From CBDVBZ01 sp965372355 (GTDB taxonomy: Bacteria > Krumholzibacteriota > Krumholzibacteriia > WVZY01), in assembly GCA_965372355.1 (NCBI GenBank), contig CBDVBZ010000044.1, positions 1 to 26,156 of the forward strand: a stretch of DNA of 26,156 bases, in the 5' to 3' direction. The translations under genes and the position numbers were made by a program. The notes beneath the pieces were generated by a model. That model did not search any database. It saw only the letters and a list, made by a program, of their open reading frames with translations, and was not told where the DNA came from. Within the stretch, counting starts at the first letter, position 1. Every line of letters begins with the position of its first letter. Shown in pieces: positions 15,585 through 24,188 of this stretch.

Positions 15585-16160
15585 ATGCCGGCAAAGAGAA
15601 ATTCCGAAGTCTTTGGTATCTTTCTAGCAATTCTTGGAGTGCTGTTTCTGCTGGTAAACAACAACCTCGTGTGGTTCGGGTGGGACGCGCTCTGGCCGTT
15701 GATACCGCTTCTTCTGGGCGTCTTCATGCTCCGGGATTACCACGCGCGCCGCAGCCCGCAGCAGTTGTTTCGTGGGTCGCTTCTCGTGTTGTTTGGCCTT
15801 TTTTTCTTCCTCTTCTCTTCAGGGATCCTGGGTTGGGACGCGATGCAAACGTTGTGGCCAACCATTCCTCTGATCATCGGTATTTGTCTTCTCATTCTGT
15901 CCTTTGCCGCTGCTGAGGCGCCGCCCGTTTTGTTTGGGATTGTGCTCATCGTGTTTGCGATCGTGAGCTATCTGGCGGAGAGCGAAGCCATCGAGCGGCG
16001 GATCTCAGAACCCTTCATACGCATCTGGCCGCTGGCGCTGGTTGGCGCGGGTGTGCTGATCTATCTGCGGGGAAAACGTGAACGGCTGGAGAAAGAGGGT
16101 GCTCCGCCTCCTGTGGCGGAAGACAGCACGCCGCCACCGCCGCCCGAAGAATCCGAATAA
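15585..16160 (+). CDS. LiaF/DUF5668-like polytopic membrane protein
   Basis: ATG at 15585 has a GGGAG ribosome-binding site about six bases upstream. The 191-residue protein shows six hydrophobic segments in three pairs, each containing a W-P element (ALWPLIPLLLGVFML, TLWPTIPLIIGICLL, IRIWPLALVGAGVLIYL). This repeated LWP...GxxLL pattern is that of the LiaI/LiaF transmembrane region (DUF5668-type), found in envelope-stress and phage-shock-related proteins. The C-terminal LiaF domain is absent; instead there is a cytoplasmic basic stretch and a Pro/Glu-rich tail (PPPPPEESE). Function is unassigned; an envelope-stress role is inference from family only. It ends 19 bases before the stop of the convergent polyprenyl synthase gene. 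Confidence 0.85.
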   Translation: MPAKRNSEVFGIFLAILGVLFLLVNNNLVWFGWDALWPLIPLLLGVFMLRDYHARRSPQQLFRGSLLVLFGLFFFLFSSGILGWDAMQTLWPTIPLIIGICLLILSFAAAEAPPVLFGIVLIVFAIVSYLAESEAIERRISEPFIRIWPLALVGAGVLIYLRGKRERLEKEGAPPPVAEDSTPPPPPEESE

Positions 16161-16179
16161 CTTTTTGGGGAATTGAGAC

Positions 16180-17226
16180 TCACGCAGCGCCACGGCGGGT
16201 TTTGTCTCCGCCGCGCCGGTTCAACACAGCCGCGAAATCGGCCAACTGGCCGTCTGAGTAGGTCTTGAGGTCGGTCAGGATACCCTCGAGCATCTTTCTG
16301 CCCTCATTCTGATCGAAGTCGGCTAGCGACTCCCGCGCGCGATCCAGACGACTCTCGATCTCGTCGCGTGTACGACGCATCCCGCCGTGGTCGGTGCATA
16401 TGGTCAGAATCTGCCTTTCGTCGTCCGGAGTGAAGTCACCGCTCCGGAGCATATCGACGAGCCGGTCACGATGCCCATCCTGCAGATCGGCCAGAACGTG
16501 TATCACCGGGAGCGCGATGTAGCCGTTCTTGAGATCGCAGTCCAGAGAGCCGTTGGTCAACCCGACCATGTCATCGAGATCGTCGATCATCTGAAAGGCC
16601 ATACCGAGGTTCCAGCCAAATTCGCCCATCGCTTCGGCCCGGTCCGATTGTTCGGTCATTCCGCCGATCTTGCAGCTCAACGCGAAAAGCGCCGCGCTCT
16701 TCTCGGAAATGATGTCGAAGTAAGTTGCTTCATCGATATCGAGGTCGAACTGATGATTCGTTTCACGGCTTTCGCCGCTGACGAGGATCTGGATCGTCCG
16801 CAGAAATTCGGGCATCGCGGCGCTAACACCACTGCGATGTGCGAGCAACAACGCCTCGGATAGCACGTAGTCGCCGGCCAGGACCGAGATGTAGTTGCCG
16901 TACTTGACGCGTGCGCTCAGCACCATGCGCCGGCTTTCGACTTCGTCGATGACATCGTCGTGAAACAGGGTGGCCAGATGGACGAGTTCCACCGCCGCCG
17001 CAAGCTCGATCAGCGATTTGGACGCATGGCCGATGCGCGAGCCGTTGGACGCCACCGCCGCGAGAAACATGAGCATGGGTCTCAGGCGTTTCCCACCGTT
17101 GCCAAAACTCTCCGCCGCGATTCTGGCTTCGCGTATCTGGCTCGTCTTCAGGACATCGAGAACCTTCTGGTTGCAACGCTCGATGACCGGCTGTACCGCT
17201 TCGTATTTTTTCAATGCTTCCTTCAT
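16180..17226 (-). CDS. long-chain polyprenyl diphosphate synthase (IspB-like)
   Basis: The 348-residue product is an all-helical trans-prenyltransferase. GGKRLRPMLMFLAA (residues 44-57) binds the substrate diphosphate; the first Asp-rich motif is HDDVIDE (Asp90, Asp91, Asp94), the second MIDDLDDMVG (Asp215, Asp216, Asp219), with LAGDYVLSEALLLA between. The residue five before the first Asp is Ala85, a small side chain that leaves the product pocket open and favours long chains such as octaprenyl or longer, as for quinone side chains or bactoprenol precursors. It adds isopentenyl units to farnesyl or geranylgeranyl diphosphate. It is co-transcribed with the upstream GbsR-type regulator gene, whose stop lies eight bases before this ATG; the ribosome-binding site is weak, so coupling is likely. 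Confidence 0.93.
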   Translation of the reverse strand: MKEALKKYEAVQPVIERCNQKVLDVLKTSQIREARIAAESFGNGGKRLRPMLMFLAAVASNGSRIGHASKSLIELAAAVELVHLATLFHDDVIDEVESRRMVLSARVKYGNYISVLAGDYVLSEALLLAHRSGVSAAMPEFLRTIQILVSGESRETNHQFDLDIDEATYFDIISEKSAALFALSCKIGGMTEQSDRAEAMGEFGWNLGMAFQMIDDLDDMVGLTNGSLDCDLKNGYIALPVIHVLADLQDGHRDRLVDMLRSGDFTPDDERQILTICTDHGGMRRTRDEIESRLDRARESLADFDQNEGRKMLEGILTDLKTYSDGQLADFAAVLNRRGGDKTRRGAA

Positions 17227-17234
17227 GTGTCTGA

Positions 17235-17765
17235 CTACCGGGTTTGTGCCTCGACCGTCTCCACGGAGCGGGCCGCAGAATCGTCGTCTCCGATAAACGT
17301 GTCAAAGATACCGGCGATTGCCTCCATAAGGTCCTTTAGCTCGCGGAGCTTCTCCGTGCTTATGACGATGCCGCTCTTCTCGCCCGGGTTCGACACGGAC
17401 GAGGCGGCTTGAATCGCATCCTCGACAATCTTGATCGCAGGGTCCAACTCGCGCCTCTTCTTCTTGGCGGCCAGGCGGCGGGCCACGAGGCCGAGATCGG
17501 TCTCGGCGGCGTAATAGTCCTTGCGGTCACCGGGGACGATCACCTTGCGGACGACCCCGAGGTCCTGGAGCGATCGGACGTTGAGACTGATATTGCTTCG
17601 GCTCGTCTTCAGCTTCTCCGACATGTCCTCGAGACTGAGCGGGTCGGAGCTCAGGTACAGCAGCGCCTGTATCTCCGCGCTGGCCTTGCCGAGACCCCAA
17701 TACATCCCCATGCGCCCCCATCTCTCGATAAAGACGTCCATACCGGCTGTCGGCGAAGAATCCAT
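17235..17765 (-). CDS. GbsR/MarR-type winged-helix transcriptional regulator
   Basis: ATG at 17765 is preceded by AGGTGG; a GTG three codons earlier overlaps that site and is less likely. The 176-residue protein carries a winged helix at about residues 25-90: ASAEIQALLYLSSDPLSLEDMSEKLKTSRSNISLNVRSLQDLG with the wing VVRKVIVPGDRKDYYAAE. The start (DVFIERWGRMGMYWGLGK) and the wing match the GbsR family (a MarR branch), whose known members repress glycine-betaine synthesis or uptake genes in Bacillus. The C-terminal helical half would dimerise. An inverted repeat overlaps its promoter (17782-17802), suggesting autoregulation. It leads the polyprenyl synthase gene by eight bases, so that gene is a likely target. 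Confidence 0.88.
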   Translation of the reverse strand: MDSSPTAGMDVFIERWGRMGMYWGLGKASAEIQALLYLSSDPLSLEDMSEKLKTSRSNISLNVRSLQDLGVVRKVIVPGDRKDYYAAETDLGLVARRLAAKKKRRELDPAIKIVEDAIQAASSVSNPGEKSGIVISTEKLRELKDLMEAIAGIFDTFIGDDDSAARSVETVEAQTR

Positions 17766-17781
17766 GGAATCCACCTGTATC

Positions 17782-17804
17782 TAATTCCAACAAAAGGGAT
17801 TACA
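17782..17804 (-). promoter_or_regulatory. candidate operator and -10 element of the regulator-polyprenyl synthase unit
   Basis: An imperfect dyad of 21 bases, TAATnCC-N7-GGnATTA (17782-17802), sits 17 bases upstream of the regulator ATG. A -10-like TGTAAT (minus strand, 17799-17804) overlaps its edge, so a protein bound here would block RNA polymerase. No good -35 is seen at the usual distance. Confidence 0.4.
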
Positions 17805-17899
17805 ATCATTTCTGAACGTGCTGAAATAAGTTAAACATGAGCAGGGGGGCCTGTCAAGCGGTTTCGGGAAACGCATGATACGGACGGGGCAAAACGGGG

Positions 17900-18397
17900 C
17901 TAGCCGTGGATCACCCGGCGGGCGGTGACGTAGCGGGGCTCGAAGTAGTCGTCGTCCAGTTCGTCGATCCGAACCTGGCGGGCGCTGGTGGAGGCGTGGA
18001 TAAACCGGCCGCTGCCTATATAGATCCCGACGTGGGACACGGTCTGCCGCCCCGTTTTGAAGAAAACGAGATCGCCCGGCTCTACACTGGAGCGATCGAC
18101 GGACTCGCCGGCGCGGCTCTGGTCGCGGGACGTCCGGGGTAGCCTGACGTCGAAATGGCCGTACACATTGATCACAAGCCCGGAACAGTCCATTCCATCG
18201 CGCGTCGTCCCTCCGTTCCGGTAGGGTGTCCCGAGGAAGCTCTTTGCGTACTCAACGATTTCTTGCCGTTGTGGGTCACGCGATTCGGGTCCGTAGCTTC
18301 CCGGGGACCCGCGGAACTTCGGAGCACTCGAGCACGAGGCCAGGAGAAGTATGGCAAACATCCCCAGGAAGGCGTGTTTCTTGCTGTAGGCTATCAC
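17900..18397 (-). CDS. NlpC/P60-family peptidase, lipoprotein
   Basis: I place the start at a GTG at 18397: GGAG lies nine bases upstream and the resulting signal peptide is ideal, with LLLASC as lipobox (Cys22). The open frame extends 56 codons further upstream but that part is Arg-rich and covers the divergent promoter region. The mature 144-residue protein is one NlpC/P60 domain with catalytic Cys71 in MDCSGLV, His122 in SHVGIYIG and the third polar residue His134 in FIHAS; PGDLVFFKT and LPRTSRDQS are also typical. Such enzymes cut D-gamma-glutamyl-diaminopimelate bonds in peptidoglycan, and lipoprotein forms (Spr/MepS-like) act at the inner face of the outer membrane. It is divergent from the fad operon. 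Confidence 0.9.
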   Translation of the reverse strand: MIAYSKKHAFLGMFAILLLASCSSAPKFRGSPGSYGPESRDPQRQEIVEYAKSFLGTPYRNGGTTRDGMDCSGLVINVYGHFDVRLPRTSRDQSRAGESVDRSSVEPGDLVFFKTGRQTVSHVGIYIGSGRFIHASTSARQVRIDELDDDYFEPRYVTARRVIHG

Positions 18398-18546
18398 GTT
18401 CCGCTTCTCCGCTCGTCGAATTGGCCAGCGCCGAGCGCCGCCGGAGATGACAACGCTCGACAACAATGGTGCATCATCATCGGACATTTCGCAAGTCTCA
18501 TGCCTCCAACCCGGGTACACGGCTGGCCACCGATGGGCGGTAAGGT

Positions 18547-18576
18547 TTGACAGAAAACGCGGCAAGCCAGTATAGC
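18547..18576 (+). promoter_or_regulatory. candidate promoter of the fad operon
   Basis: A perfect TTGACA (18547-18552), 18 bases, then TATAGC (18571-18576; four of six). This predicts a leader of about 34 bases before the ATG at 18617. No known fatty-acid regulator site was recognised around it. Confidence 0.45.
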
Positions 18577-18616
18577 TAATAGGGAAATCGAATCATTTTT
18601 TCCACGGGGGCCAGTC

Positions 18617-21013
18617 ATGACGTACGAGATCGATCGCGCTGCCGTTATCGGTGCCGGTGTGATGGGCGCAACGCTTGCCGCCCACCTGGCCAACGCGGGT
18701 ATCCCGACACTCCTGCTCGACATCGTACCGCCGCCGCAAAGCGGCGTAAAAGGTGACCCATCGTCGCGCGATTACCGCGATGCGTTCGCACGCGCGGGGG
18801 TCAAGAAAGCCCTTGCCGCAAAACCGCAAGCGTTCTATTCACGAGACAAAGCCCGCCTGATCACACCTGGCAACATGGAGGATGACATCTCGGAGCTCGA
18901 GGGCGTCGATTGGGTGCTCGAGGCCGTGCCCGAGACACTCGCGATCAAAGAGGCGGTGTTCAGACAAATCGAGCCCCATCTGAGCGATCGGGCCATTCTT
19001 TGTTCCAACACGTCGGGCCTCCCGGTGGCCGAGATGGCCGCGAAGCTGTCCGACTCGGTGAAAAAGCGTTTTCTCGTCACCCACTTCTTCAACCCACCCC
19101 GCTACATGCGCCTCCTCGAGATTGTACCCCACGATGGTACGGAGGCCGGTGTCACAGAGTTCATACAGCGGTTCGTCGAAGACCGGCTTGGTAAGGGTGT
19201 CGTGGTCTGCAAGGACACGCCGAACTTCATCGCAAACCGGATCGGTATTTTCTCGGTGGCCTCGGCGTTGAGGGCGCTGGCTCACGACGGGTACACGATC
19301 GAAGAGGTGGATACCCTGACCGGTCCCGTTATCGGCCGGGCAAAAAGCGCCTCGCTGAGGACGGCTGACCTGGTCGGGCTCGATACGCTGGCGCACGCGG
19401 CAAAGACCGTCTACGACGGCGCCCCGTCCGACGAGCGACGCGACTATTTCAAGCTGCCCGGTTTTGTCGACAAGATGATCGCGGATGGAATGCTTGGAGA
19501 AAAGACGGGGAAGGGATTCTTCAAAAAGACCAAGGTAGAGGGGAAAACAAAGATACTGACGCTCGATGTCGACAAGTTCGAGTACCGTGATCGTAAGCGT
19601 CCCTCCTTTCCGTCAATCGAGCTCGTGCGGAGCATCGATGATGTCGGCGAACGAATCGTCACGCTTCTAAAGGGCAAGGACCGCGTCGCTGACTTTTTGT
19701 GGAAGACATTGTCGGAGACACTCGTGTACGCGGCCAACCGCGTGGGCGAGATTTCCGACAGTATCGTCGATATCGACAACGCGATGAAGTGGGGATTCAA
19801 CTGGGAGCTTGGACCGTTCGAGCTGTGGGATGCACTGGGTGTCGAGACGATCGCCAAACGTCTGGAGAAAGAGGGCCGGGAGATCCCGGAGATCGTCAAA
19901 CAGGTTCTGCAGTCGGAGTCCAAGACGTTCTATGACCACGACAAGGACCACAACCGCCGGTACATCGCTGTTGGTGGTAAGTACGAGCCGTATCCCGAGC
20001 GCGAAGAGGTGATCGATCTACGCGAGCTCAAACTCCGGAACAAGGTGATCAAGAAGAACGCGGGGGCGAGCCTTATCGATATGGGTGATGGTGTGCTGTG
20101 CCTGGAGTTTCACTCCAAGATGAACGCGATCGGGGCGGACATCATCCAAATGATCAATTTCGCCGTCAAGGAGACGGAGACGAATCACGATGCCCTGGTG
20201 ATCGGCAACCAGGGTTCGAACTTCTCCGTTGGCGCCAACCTCATGCTCTTGTTGCTCGAGGCACAGGATGCCAACTGGGAGGAGATCGACTTTACCGTCC
20301 GCGCGTTTCAGCAAGCCAATCAGAAGTTGAAATACTGCAAGCGTCCCGTTGTGGCCGCTCCGTTCGGGTTGACGTTGGGTGGCGGATGCGAGGTGTGTCT
20401 TGGCGCCGGGCATGTGCTTGCCTCGGCGGAGACCTATATCGGTCTGGTCGAGCTCGGCGTGGGATTGATACCCGCGGGTGGGGGATGCAAGGAAGTTCTC
20501 GTTCGCAATATGGAAGCGCGGCCGCCCGTCGATGACCTCGATCTGTTTCCATTCGTTCGTGCTGCGTTCGAGACGATCGGTATGGCCAAGGTGGCGACCA
20601 GCGCGGCAGAGGCGAAGCAGCTCGGGCTCATGCGCGCATCCGATGGTATAACGCTCAACCCCGGGCAGCTGCTCTATCGGGCGAAAGCGATGGCGCGGGG
20701 TCTCGCGTCGCAGGGGTACCGGCCGCCTGATCGAACGACGACGGTGCCCGTCGTCGGCACAAACGGGTTGGGTGCGTTCAAAGCGTATCTCTTCCAGATG
20801 GAGGAGAGCGGTTTCATCAGCGAGTACGACGCATACCTCGGGGGTCAGCTCTCAACGATCCTCTGCGGTGGGGAAGTCCTGCAGGGTACGGAAGTCACCG
20901 AAGACTATCTCCTCGATCTCGAACGCCAGATGTTCTTGAGACTCTGCGGCCAGCGTAAGACGCTTGAGCGAATCCAGCATATGCTGAAGAAGGGCAAGCC
21001 GCTCCGTAACTAG
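18617..21013 (+). CDS. fadN: 3-hydroxyacyl-CoA dehydrogenase / enoyl-CoA hydratase, FadN type
   Basis: The 798-residue bifunctional beta-oxidation enzyme has the dehydrogenase half first and the hydratase half last, the order of Bacillus FadN and opposite to E. coli FadB. The N-terminal Rossmann domain starts GAGVMG (residues 12-17), with LCSNTSGLPV and the catalytic His in VTHFFNPPRYMRLLEIVP; the dimer-type helical domain follows (DTPNFIANRIG, GFFKK). The crotonase domain covers about 480-700, with GSNFSVGANLMLL and FGLTLGGGCEVCLG for the oxyanion hole, and ELGVGLIPAGGG holding a catalytic Glu. It hydrates enoyl-CoA and oxidises the hydroxyacyl-CoA with NAD+. First gene of the fad operon. 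The ribosome-binding site (GGGGG) is modest. Length fits FadN (about 790). Confidence 0.95.
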   Translation: MTYEIDRAAVIGAGVMGATLAAHLANAGIPTLLLDIVPPPQSGVKGDPSSRDYRDAFARAGVKKALAAKPQAFYSRDKARLITPGNMEDDISELEGVDWVLEAVPETLAIKEAVFRQIEPHLSDRAILCSNTSGLPVAEMAAKLSDSVKKRFLVTHFFNPPRYMRLLEIVPHDGTEAGVTEFIQRFVEDRLGKGVVVCKDTPNFIANRIGIFSVASALRALAHDGYTIEEVDTLTGPVIGRAKSASLRTADLVGLDTLAHAAKTVYDGAPSDERRDYFKLPGFVDKMIADGMLGEKTGKGFFKKTKVEGKTKILTLDVDKFEYRDRKRPSFPSIELVRSIDDVGERIVTLLKGKDRVADFLWKTLSETLVYAANRVGEISDSIVDIDNAMKWGFNWELGPFELWDALGVETIAKRLEKEGREIPEIVKQVLQSESKTFYDHDKDHNRRYIAVGGKYEPYPEREEVIDLRELKLRNKVIKKNAGASLIDMGDGVLCLEFHSKMNAIGADIIQMINFAVKETETNHDALVIGNQGSNFSVGANLMLLLLEAQDANWEEIDFTVRAFQQANQKLKYCKRPVVAAPFGLTLGGGCEVCLGAGHVLASAETYIGLVELGVGLIPAGGGCKEVLVRNMEARPPVDDLDLFPFVRAAFETIGMAKVATSAAEAKQLGLMRASDGITLNPGQLLYRAKAMARGLASQGYRPPDRTTTVPVVGTNGLGAFKAYLFQMEESGFISEYDAYLGGQLSTILCGGEVLQGTEVTEDYLLDLERQMFLRLCGQRKTLERIQHMLKKGKPLRN

Positions 21014-21063
21014 AAGTAGCGCGGACCTCGCGGCCGCGTTACATGCGCCAGTTGGAGTCCTTA

Positions 21064-21124
21064 CCAGGACAGGCAGACGCCCCTAGGGCGCAGCCCTTCC
21101 AGGACAGGCTCAACCGGGCGCAGC
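21064..21124 (+). repeat. imperfect tandem duplication between fadN and fadA
   Basis: CCAGGACAGGC occurs at 21064-21074 and again at 21099-21109, and GGGCGCAGC at 21086-21094 and 21116-21124. The two blocks thus repeat with period 35 then 30. They fill the untranslated gap of 134 bases between the two genes. Confidence 0.6.
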
Positions 21125-21147
21125 AAAATCACGAGAAAGGTTTTGTC

Positions 21148-22329
21148 ATGGGTGATGCATACATTCTGTCCGCAGTTCGGACGCCGATAGGAAAGGCAAA
21201 GAAGGGGGCTCTCAAGGATACCCGGCCCGATGATCTAGCGGCGCTCGTGATCCGAGAGGCCATTGAGCGAGTCAAAGGGCTGGACGCATCGGATGTCGAT
21301 GACGTCGTGATGGGTTGCGCCGCGCCCGAGGCCGAACAGGGTCTTAATGTCGCCCGTCTGGCGGCACTTCAGGCAGGAGTGCCCGATACGGTCTCGGCGA
21401 TGACGATCAACCGTTTCTGTGCGTCGGGTCTCGAAGCGGTTAACTATGCAGCTTTGCGGATCCGGATCGGTGAGGCAAGTCTGATGGTTGCCGGTGGCGT
21501 GGAATCAATGAGCATGATTCCAATGGGCGGCCACAAGATATCACCCAACCTGAGAGTCGTCGAAGAACACCCCGAGTTCTATATTGGGATGGGGCTGACG
21601 GCCGAGCGCGTTGCATCACAGTACGAGATCGCGCGTGAGGACCAGGACAAGTTTGCGCTGGAGAGCCATCAGAAGGCAGCCCAGGCGATCAAGGACGGCA
21701 AGTTCACCGAAGAGATCGTTCCCGTCACGGTGCGGACACCAGTGATCGGCAAGAATGCCAGGGTAAAGGTCGAGGAAAGTCTTTTTGAGATCGACGAGGG
21801 ACCACGCGAGGACACGACGCTCGAGGCGTTGGCAAAACTCAAACCGGTCTTCAAGGTTGGCGGGACGGTGACGGCAGGCAACGCGTCACAGATCAACGAC
21901 GGCGCGGCGGCTCTGGTCCTTGCCAATGAGGAAATGATGAAGAAGCTCGGTGCCACGCCGATGGCACGGTTTGCCGCGTATGCAACGGTTGGTGTCGCGC
22001 CGGAGATCATGGGGATCGCACCGGCCCTCGCCGTGCCAAAGGTCCTCAAGCTCGCGGGACTTGGACTGGAGGATATCGGGCTCATCGAGCTCAACGAGGC
22101 GTTCGCCTCGCAAAGCGTTTATGTGGTCAACAAGCTGGGGCTCTCCGCCGATCGCGTAAACGTCAACGGAGGTGCGATCGCGCTGGGTCATCCGCTCGGA
22201 TGCACCGGTGCCAAGCTCTCCGTGACGATTCTTCACGAGATGAAGCGGAGAAAAGAAAAGTACGGAATGGTAACGATGTGCGTTGGGGGTGGGATGGGGG
22301 CTGCGGGGATATACGAGCGGATCGTGTAG
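21148..22329 (+). CDS. fadA: acetyl-CoA acyltransferase (3-ketoacyl-CoA thiolase)
   Basis: Start at ATG 21148 (MGDAYILSAVRTPIGK), the canonical thiolase N-terminus, with AGAAAGG seven bases upstream; the longer open frame back to 21043 runs through the duplicated gap sequence. The 393-residue length is normal. Active-site residues are present: nucleophile Cys91 in NRFCASGLEAVNYA, the His of NEAFASQ and GGAIALGHPLGCTGAK, and the C-terminal acid/base Cys in MCVGGGMGAAG. It cleaves 3-ketoacyl-CoA with CoA to acetyl-CoA and a shortened acyl-CoA. Second gene of the operon, 134 bases after fadN and 45 before the dehydrogenase gene. Biosynthetic thiolases share these motifs, but the operon context indicates degradation. 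Confidence 0.96.
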   Translation: MGDAYILSAVRTPIGKAKKGALKDTRPDDLAALVIREAIERVKGLDASDVDDVVMGCAAPEAEQGLNVARLAALQAGVPDTVSAMTINRFCASGLEAVNYAALRIRIGEASLMVAGGVESMSMIPMGGHKISPNLRVVEEHPEFYIGMGLTAERVASQYEIAREDQDKFALESHQKAAQAIKDGKFTEEIVPVTVRTPVIGKNARVKVEESLFEIDEGPREDTTLEALAKLKPVFKVGGTVTAGNASQINDGAAALVLANEEMMKKLGATPMARFAAYATVGVAPEIMGIAPALAVPKVLKLAGLGLEDIGLIELNEAFASQSVYVVNKLGLSADRVNVNGGAIALGHPLGCTGAKLSVTILHEMKRRKEKYGMVTMCVGGGMGAAGIYERIV

Positions 22330-22374
22330 CGACGGCAAAACGATCCGCCGCCCATGACAAAAGGAGACGCTGCT

Positions 22375-24159
22375 ATGGCGACCGATGTGAACAAGAAGGG
22401 CGGGGGTTTTCTGATTGGCGAGACCGACCCGGAGACCGTGTTTACTCCTGAGGATTTCAGCGAAGAGCAGAGGATGTTTGCCAAAACGGCCGAGGACTTC
22501 ATCCAGGGCGAGGTTCTGCCGAACATGGAGAAGCTCGAAGCCAAGGAACCCGGCCTGACCGTGAGTCTCCTGAAGAAGGCGGGTGAGCTAGGTCTCCTGA
22601 TGATCGACGTTCCCGAGAAGTACGACGGTCTGGGACTCGACAAGGCGACATCGATGCTCGTCTCCGAGATCATCTCCAAGGGCGGCGCGTTCGCGGCCAG
22701 CTTTGGCGGGCATGTGGGTATCGGTACGCTGCCGATCGTCTACTTTGGCACGGATGAGCAGAAGCAGAAGTACCTGCCCAGGCTCGCGACGGGTGAGATC
22801 CTCAGCTGCTATGCGTTGACGGAAGCGGGCAGCGGGTCCGACGCGCTGGCTGCGAAGTGTCGTGCCGACCTGTCGGACGACGGTACGCACTACACGCTCA
22901 ATGGCGAGAAGACATTTATCACAAACGGTGGCTTTGCGGATCTCTTTATTGTGTTTGCCAAGATCAACGGTGAGGACTTTTCCTGCTTTATTGTGGAGAA
23001 GGATTTTGGTGGCGTCACCATCGGTCCCGAAGAGAAGAAGATGGGAATCCGGGGATCGTCCACCGTGCAGTTCTTCCTCGATAACGTCAAGGTGCCGGCC
23101 GAGAACCTCCTCGGGGAGCAGGGCAAGGGGCATCGTATCGCTTTCAACATCTTGAATGTAGGACGGTTCAAACTGGGAGTCGGATCCGTGGGCGCCGCCA
23201 AGCTGGCTCTTGATGACAGCATCAAATACGCCAACGAACGGCATCAGTTTGGGAAACCCATCAGTTCGTTTGGCCTGATCAAGAACAAGATCGCCGACAT
23301 GGCGACCGGTATCTACGTTACGGAGAGCATGTCGTATCGGACGGCGGGTTTGCTCGATGAGATCCTCTCGCCGATCGACAAGGAAGCAGCTGATTTTTCC
23401 CTGCAGACCATGAAGGGCATCGAGGAGTACGTCACCGAATGCTCGATCATGAAGGTCTGGGGGAGCGAGATGCTCGATTGTGTCGTCGACCATGCCGTTC
23501 AGATACACGGCGGTTACGGATACGTCGAGGAATACGCTTGCGAGCGCTACTACCGCGACTCGCGCGTGGGGCGGATCTACGAGGGCACCAACGAAATCAA
23601 TCGCCTGTTGATCACCGGTATGCTTATCCGCAAGGCCATGAAGGGGCAGCTGCCACTGCTCGATGCCGCGAAAAAGCTCCAGGCGGAACTGCTCGAAATG
23701 CCGGGCTTCGATGACTCGGAACCCGAAGAACTGCTCGGCGAGGAAGCCAAGCTGATCCAGAGCGTCAAGAAGGTGGCGCTGCTGGCGGCGGGCGTGGCCG
23801 TGCAGAAATACATGGACAAGCTGAGCGACCAGCAGGGGGTGCTGGCCGGTATCTCCGATATCATCGCCGCCGCATACGGTATGGAGTCGGCGTGGCTGCG
23901 GGCGGTAAAGATGGCGGCGTCCAGGAGCGAGGCCGAGGCCGACGCGGCCATCAAGCTGACCCGGCTCTTTGTCTACGAGACCGTCGGCAAGATCGACCTG
24001 GTGGCGAGGGAAGTGCTGGCGGCCTGCTCGGATGGCGACGAGCTCCGGACCATGCTGGCGGCGCTGAGACGTCTGACGCGTTACATGTCGATCGACACGC
24101 TCGGTCTGAAGCAAGAGATCGCCGATTATTTTATCGAGAAGGAAAAGTACGAAGTGTAG
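22375..24159 (+). CDS. fadE: acyl-CoA dehydrogenase with C-terminal extension, FadE type
   Basis: ATG at 22375 (MATDVNKKGGG) has AAGGAG about eight bases upstream; an ATG seven codons earlier is in frame but lacks one. The 594-residue protein comprises the three ACAD domains: N-terminal helices from residue 27, the beta domain with CYALTEAGSGSDALAA (145-160) and FITNGG, and the C-terminal helical domain with QFGKPISSFGLIKNKIADMA and QIHGGYGYVEEYACERYYRDSRVGRIYEGTNEI, which includes catalytic Glu403. A further 180 residues follow, as in VLCAD/ACAD9 and Bacillus FadE (also 594 residues). It oxidises acyl-CoA to trans-2-enoyl-CoA and passes electrons to ETF. Last gene of the operon, before a terminator. 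Confidence 0.95.
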   Translation: MATDVNKKGGGFLIGETDPETVFTPEDFSEEQRMFAKTAEDFIQGEVLPNMEKLEAKEPGLTVSLLKKAGELGLLMIDVPEKYDGLGLDKATSMLVSEIISKGGAFAASFGGHVGIGTLPIVYFGTDEQKQKYLPRLATGEILSCYALTEAGSGSDALAAKCRADLSDDGTHYTLNGEKTFITNGGFADLFIVFAKINGEDFSCFIVEKDFGGVTIGPEEKKMGIRGSSTVQFFLDNVKVPAENLLGEQGKGHRIAFNILNVGRFKLGVGSVGAAKLALDDSIKYANERHQFGKPISSFGLIKNKIADMATGIYVTESMSYRTAGLLDEILSPIDKEAADFSLQTMKGIEEYVTECSIMKVWGSEMLDCVVDHAVQIHGGYGYVEEYACERYYRDSRVGRIYEGTNEINRLLITGMLIRKAMKGQLPLLDAAKKLQAELLEMPGFDDSEPEELLGEEAKLIQSVKKVALLAAGVAVQKYMDKLSDQQGVLAGISDIIAAAYGMESAWLRAVKMAASRSEAEADAAIKLTRLFVYETVGKIDLVAREVLAACSDGDELRTMLAALRRLTRYMSIDTLGLKQEIADYFIEKEKYEV

Positions 24160-24188
24160 CGCCGCGTACTTTCAGGTGGGTAAACAAG

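Noticed and set aside
17409..17834. Plus-strand frame of 141 codons across the regulator gene
   Set aside because: Shadow of the GbsR-type gene; no ribosome-binding site or motif.
18398..18565. N-terminal extension of the NlpC/P60 gene to an ATG at 18565
   Set aside because: It would put more than 50 Arg-rich residues before a perfect lipoprotein signal peptide and overlap the divergent fad promoter.
22588..24114. A 508-codon open frame on the minus strand opposite the acyl-CoA dehydrogenase gene
   Set aside because: The product is His/Arg/Asp-rich without motifs, and the opposite strand codes a full-length, well-conserved enzyme; it is a GC-rich antisense shadow.
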